Origin: Microbulbifer okhotskensis
GTDB lineage: Bacteria; Pseudomonadota; Gammaproteobacteria; Pseudomonadales; Cellvibrionaceae
Reading direction: 5' to 3'
Assembly: GCF_023895975.1 (NCBI RefSeq)
Contig: NZ_JALBWM010000007.1
Span: forward strand, 1 to 64,000
Length of the DNA: 64,000 nucleotides
Of this stretch, positions 61,301 to 64,000 are shown in pieces. Every line of letters begins with the position of its first letter. Position 1 is the first letter of the stretch. Position numbers and translations under genes: made by a program. Under the pieces are notes generated by a model. The model did no database searches. It saw only the letters and a program-made list of their open reading frames with translations, and had not been told where the DNA came from.

Positions 61301-61489
61301 GCTTTCTTTGCAGATATGGCTGTGACGATTATGGGGGGCTTGGGCTTTGCCACGGTCCTGACCTTGATCGCAATTCCGGTATTCTATGCCATATTTCACA
61401 AGGTTAAAGCTGGCGAAGTAATCGGTAGTGAGGCGGAAGCAAAGATAAAATCGCAAAAAGTATCTGCAGGCGAGCCTGTATCTGCATAG
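58382..61489 (+). CDS. RND-family efflux pump inner membrane transporter
   Basis: 1035 residues from GTG 58382 with AGGGAA just upstream. Twelve membrane helices in two halves, each with a large periplasmic domain. KISDVFIEKPVYGWLLML is a standard start and GMLVDNAIVVAEG is the TM4 proton-relay segment, here with Asp-Asn where AcrB has Asp-Asp. The second half contains LSGMLIKNAVVLVDE. Drug substrates cannot be predicted. Co-transcribed with the MFP. Confidence 0.92.
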   Translation: MKISDVFIEKPVYGWLLMLICLIGGLWGLSDIGRLEDPAFTIKEARVYTFYPGASAQRVEEEVTEKLEVAIQQMGQLDKVSSTSSPGMSEIRVEIKDQYGSGELAQVWDELRRKVNDAQSDLPSGALPSVVNDDFGEVYGIYYAITGEGFSQTEMREITKAIRRELLGVEGVAKVSRSGIVDEVAYLDIDESRLAQFGFSLDDIAQVLQSESSTQKTGEIGGQDLRTRILVDNPASDLEAIRNILMGVPGSTAMLAVQDIADISLGYDESPNFIARFDGKQAILLGVAGAKNTNIVNVGKAVEAKLNEVKEALPLGVEVHPVYDQHRVVEESVNGFLFNLISSVVIVTLVLCLFMGWRSGVVVGTVLGLTVLGTVLIMNLFGLNLQRISLGALIIAMGMLVDNAIVVAEGMLMGVQRNEEPKGAARRVVGQTFWPLLGATVIGIMAFSGIGLSDDATGEFLFSLFAVIGISLLLSWILAVTVTPYLGYHLFKPGKETDADDPYSGRFYNMYSAALAGALKRRGLTVTVLVAVTLVSYFGFGFVKQGFFPNSNAPLFYVNYYMPQGSDINRTDKALQQATEFFKERDSVVSVTAVAGRGADRFMLTYAPEPPNASYGQLIVRTENREQIPQLIERAKSQLREVQPEALITFKRLVFGPGGGSDVEVRISGQDYKTLRALALGVEDQFREKGLEDIRHDWRGREPTIHAHLDDERARVAGVTNADVSRMIQFATTGYTVGDFESGDRVIPIIARMPESDRNQVGSLEDRLVWSPNEQGYVPAGQLITAFEVTADEGLIQRRNRVPTITISADAPKGVTAMAAFGRIRPWVEEMKLPLGFKVEFGGEYESSTDAQKSLGKGLPLGFLIMILVSILLFGTVREPVIIWLVVPMCLVGVVVGLLMTGLPFGFMSLLGVLSLSGMLIKNAVVLVDEIEVQIHAGLPRMTAIQRASVSRLRPVFLAAVTTILGMSPLLFDAFFADMAVTIMGGLGFATVLTLIAIPVFYAIFHKVKAGEVIGSEAEAKIKSQKVSAGEPVSA

Positions 61490-61793
61490 TGCTTATCGAA
61501 GTGTAGGGCAAGCTTAAATCAGTCCCGCCCCCTATCTGGCCAGTTGGGGTTCGGGACTTTTTCGTTTCGCCATTCCAGTTTCTTTCTCTATTTTTACTCC
61601 GATACATATTTTCTAAAACTGTGGCTATAGATTTCTTTTCGGGAGTATGAATTTCTACTGGACCGAAAAATTAATCAGGGTGGATTTTGACGGAGTGAGA
61701 AACTCATTCAGGAGGAGGGTTGGTGGGGGTGTGTTTTATTTAGTTTTTTATCACTTGTAATGAAACCTTATTAGGCTTGTCATTAAGTCTTAC
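61490..61793. other. Spacer between the RND operon and the IS elements
   Basis: 304 bases without a gene. The RND terminator occupies the first part. The rest, up to the IS30 left end, is AT-rich, and I see neither IS66 nor glycosyltransferase sequence in it. Confidence 0.5.
61521..61564 (+). terminator. Terminator of the TetR-MFP-RND operon
   Basis: AGTCCCG (61521-61527) pairs with CGGGACT (61552-61558) with an inner CCCC/GGGG stem, followed by a T-rich run. Confidence 0.75.
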
Positions 61794-62813
61794 CCTAGAT
61801 TCCCACAACAACCGAGACACTTGGCGATAGCGAAGGAGGCCAGCTGGCTGTAGGCGGGTTAGCTTCCACACAAACAAGCCAAGAATCCCATGGGAACCCA
61901 CACCAGCCAGCTGCCCCCAAAGAACGATACCAGATCGAGGTCCTCAACGGGCAGAACTATTCAGCCCGAGCCATTGCGCAACAACTCAGTCGTTCAAACA
62001 AAACCATTTCCCGCGAGCTGAACTGCTGTAGCCCTTACAGTGCGGAGAGCACTCACCGACAGATGCTGCAGCGGCGGCACGGAGCGCGTAAGTACACTAA
62101 GTTCGATTTCGCCATGAAAGTACAAGTCGACCACCAGCTGAAAAACGCAAGTTCAGAACAAATTGCCGGGCGCATACGGCTTGAGAAGTGCGGCAAAGCA
62201 GTCAGCTGTTCAACCATTTACCGCTGGGTTAAACGGCTCAACTGGCGGCCGCGTCTGCCGCGAAAAGGCCCTGAGGCTGGAGTGAAGCTCATTCCAGGGC
62301 GTATCGATATTGACGAACGTCCGGCGATTGTTGATGACAACATCGAGCTTGGGCACTGGGAGGGCGACACAGTTTATGGTCAAGATGGCTATCTGGTAAC
62401 CTTGGTTGAGCGAGTCTCCAAATTATTACTCACTCGCAGAGTATCAAATAAGAGCAAGAAGACAGTAAGCCGTGCAATCAAGCAGGTGCTGAAGCCTTAT
62501 CAGGCAGTGTGTAAAACCATAACCTTCGACAACGGTGGCGAATTCGCGGGCCACCAGTCGATCGCGCGGAAACTAGGCTGCAATATATATTTTGCCAAGC
62601 CGTATCACTCGTGGGAGCGCGGGTTGAACGAAAATACCAATGGTCTGCTGAGGCGTTTCTTCCCAAAAGGAATGGAACTTGGCAAGTTGTCGAAAAGTCA
62701 GATTGATGATGCGGTGTTTCGTATTAATGCCCGGTCAAGAAAAATGTTAAATTATTGGAGTTTGCTGGAGTTTTTAGCGGGCAGGCGTGTGTCGCTTATG
62801 TTGGCAATCTAGG
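61794..62813 (+). mobile_element. IS30-family insertion sequence, 1020 bp
   Basis: Imperfect terminal inverted repeats match at 16 of 21 positions: CCTAGATTCCCACAACAACCG at 61794, against the reverse of 62813-62793, with an identical outer CCTAGATT. The transposase stop TAG lies within the right repeat, as in other IS30 elements. No target duplication is visible. It sits inside the tnpA of an IS66-type remnant. Confidence 0.7.
61890..62812 (+). pseudogene. IS30-family transposase with probable 5' frameshift
   Basis: The main open part (ATG 62063, 249 residues) contains the DDE catalytic domain: GHWEGDTVYG, TFDNGGEF and the final Glu region in NENTNGLLRRFFPKG. The upstream frame without any start encodes the usual HTH (ERYQIEVLNGQNYSARAIAQ). 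The natural start ATG 61890 (MGTHTSQLPPK) is in the next frame, off by one base at the CCCCCAAAG tract near 61914-61921. So it is either inactivated or a frameshifted product. Confidence 0.65.
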
Positions 62814-63059
62814 TTTCAGCGCAGAGACCGGCAGCTGCATCTGAATGCCGTCGGGCAATGTTAAATCAACAGAAGCCTGTAAAGCCGGTATAGTCACCGG
62901 CATTAGCTTGGGTCGTTGCTTTTTCTGCTTGTTGCGCCAATAAGTAAAGGTACTGAGCTTGAGCTGGTGATGCTGGCAGTATGCCGTTTGGGGAAGATCG
63001 CTGCTGTTCCAGGCACTGATATGCTCCTGCCAGAAATCGGATTTGCTCTGGGCGCTCAT
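62796..63059 (-). pseudogene. tnpA: IS66-type accessory protein TnpA, truncated by IS30
   Basis: 87 residues. FWQEHISAWNSSDLPQTAYCQHHQLKLSTFTYWRNKQ is typical of IS66 TnpA. The last codons PRLPT-stop come from the IS30 right repeat (62813 downward), so the true C-terminus is lost. tnpB and tnpC of the IS66 are absent. Confidence 0.75.
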
Positions 63060-63127
63060 TGAGAATTCCTGATCGTTAAAAATCAGGAGAGTAGAGAAAA
63101 TCTGACTGGTATTTTAGATGGGGTTAC
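62814..63127 (-). mobile_element. Left-end remnant of an IS66-type element
   Basis: The remnant reads GTAACCCCATCTAAAATACC from 63127 downward, an IS66-like terminal start (GTAA), followed by an untranslated leader and tnpA. It ends where IS30 begins. An inverted pair TCCTGAT/ATCAGGA with an 8-base loop lies near 63068-63089. The other end of the IS is missing. Confidence 0.55.
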
Positions 63128-63772
63128 TTGATCGCTTAGTTCACTGCCGCCACCGCCACCGCTAGATAAATATATCAGGGGGTTATTTTTTTTGGCCCCG
63201 AAAACTGTTCTTGCTTCTTTGCGTGTGAGGCTTTGTTCTGGTTTAATTCCGTGAATCTTATCAACGAAAAAAGAATTGGGGTGAAGCTCAAGTGGGTTTC
63301 CTGCAGTTTGTTGTTCTGGAACAATTGCGCGATCGTATAGTTTCAAGGTCTGTTTTACTATTTGCGTTATTGTTTCAGGTTTTCTATGGCGATCAATAAA
63401 CACTGTAGACTTGGTCGGGGATTTGATGTGGGAGAATTCGTTGTATGAACCTCGGGGGTTGGTATCCAGGACTAGGCAATCTGGTGAATGCATGGCAATA
63501 AAGTTACTAACCTGAGCTTTTATCCTGGCCGTCGTCTTTCGTACGGGAAGGTTTAGCTGTCTTATCATTGTTTTTGATGGGAGTTTAGTGGTTAAAAACT
63601 TGGAGGCGATAGCAGGTGCATCTGTTGTGATCAGGAAATTAAAATGTGGTTCTATACCAACTGCGCTGCATATTTGAACGGCTTCTTCGGCAATATTATT
63701 GAGTCTGGTAATGTGGCCAAGCCCCGTTCCGTTTATCGCATAAAAAACAATCTTAATTGTCTGCTTGTTCAT
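63083..63772 (-). pseudogene. MurG-like glycosyltransferase, C-terminally truncated
   Basis: 229 residues. GTGLGHITRLNNIAEEA is the glycine-rich start of a GT-B (MurG/GT28-like) N-terminal domain. The frame ends in LIYLSSGGGGG, the start of the nucleotide-sugar domain, then SELSDQ followed by residues encoded by the IS66 end (VTPSKIPVRFSLLS). The C-terminal donor-binding domain is lost. The AT-rich base use differs from the core genes. Confidence 0.7.
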
Positions 63773-64000
63773 ATTTAATCAACCACGAATACAACTTGCT
63801 ATTTCATAATATGTAAGGGTGTGCTGAAACGTCGACCTGTCCGCAGTTGTTTGATATTTAAGGATAAATGTTTATCAAAGAGGAGGAAGGTGATCGTTAA
63901 CAAAGGTTGGGAGTATGGAGCCAGATTGAATAGCTAGGTGCTATTACAATGGATTACATCAATTAAAATTCTATCGCTGACATAGGCATATTGGATTATA
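63773..64000. other. Region upstream of the truncated glycosyltransferase
   Basis: 228 bases to the window end. AT-rich, with no gene or promoter recognised. Confidence 0.4.

Overview
The window looks like the chromosome of a free-living, probably marine gammaproteobacterium. Supporting signs are the block tig-clpP-clpX-lon-hupB-ppiD, a fadBA operon with a PsrA-type operator, a FabY-like ketoacyl synthase, tRNA-Leu just upstream of tig, rnhA next to dnaQ, and an NhaB sodium/proton antiporter. A Microbulbifer-like or Cellvibrionales relative is my best inference, but no rRNA or marker comparison was possible. Most of the window is ordinary core genome. The accessory or scarred parts are 1-1041, 52069-53379 and 61490-64000.

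Layout. 1-4000: two unrecognised small frames that may be one broken gene, an M14 carboxypeptidase, a small lipoprotein and a LysE-type exporter with an apparent 3' frameshift. 4000-9930: tatD translationally coupled to a fused CsdA-CsdE cysteine desulfurase/sulfur acceptor, a membrane acyltransferase divergent from a membrane LytTR regulator, then tcdA and a DCC-family thiol protein. 9977-20178: slyD, a truncated-globin-like protein lacking the usual proximal histidine, a HIT protein, a GSGD-repeat GIN-domain protein, ycjXF, glutathione reductase, a ribosome-associated HPF-like protein, a coiled-coil envelope protein and thpR. 20196-28726: ibpA behind a candidate sigma-32 promoter and ROSE-like RNA thermometer, a methyltransferase, a GlxA-type AraC regulator, a FabY-like synthase, a XRE-cupin regulator and the fadBA operon. 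28914-37976: tRNA-Leu and the protein quality control block, with a candidate sigma-32 promoter before lon. 38052-51797: mltD, gloB, a methyltransferase, rnhA, dnaQ, nhaB, an Hpt/ChpA-N-like protein, nudC, sohB, a YhdH/AcuI-type reductase and a patatin-like lipase.

52069-64000: a secreted three-module protein resembling PL14-type polysaccharide lyases and ending in a cysteine-rich tail; truC; a candidate 0.2-kb small RNA or leader with its own promoter and terminator; rtcB; a small basic protein; ychJ; and a TetR-MFP-RND efflux operon with a palindromic operator. The right end is a nested scar: a MurG-like glycosyltransferase gene is cut by an IS66-type end, and the IS66 tnpA is itself cut by a 1020-bp IS30-family element whose transposase carries an apparent frameshift.

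Functional themes are proteostasis (ibpA, clpPX, lon, slyD, ppiD, trigger factor, sohB, hpf), fatty acid synthesis and degradation with acyl-CoA-sensing control, sulfur/thiol chemistry (csdAE, tcdA, gor, gloB), RNA processing and repair (rtcB, thpR, nudC, truC, rnhA) and envelope maintenance (mltD, NhaB, RND efflux). No CRISPR array, prophage or obvious defence island was seen. The strongest candidates for something little described are the PL14-like protein with its Cys-rich tail, the orphan RNA before rtcB, the possible heme-less globin and the CsdA-CsdE fusion.
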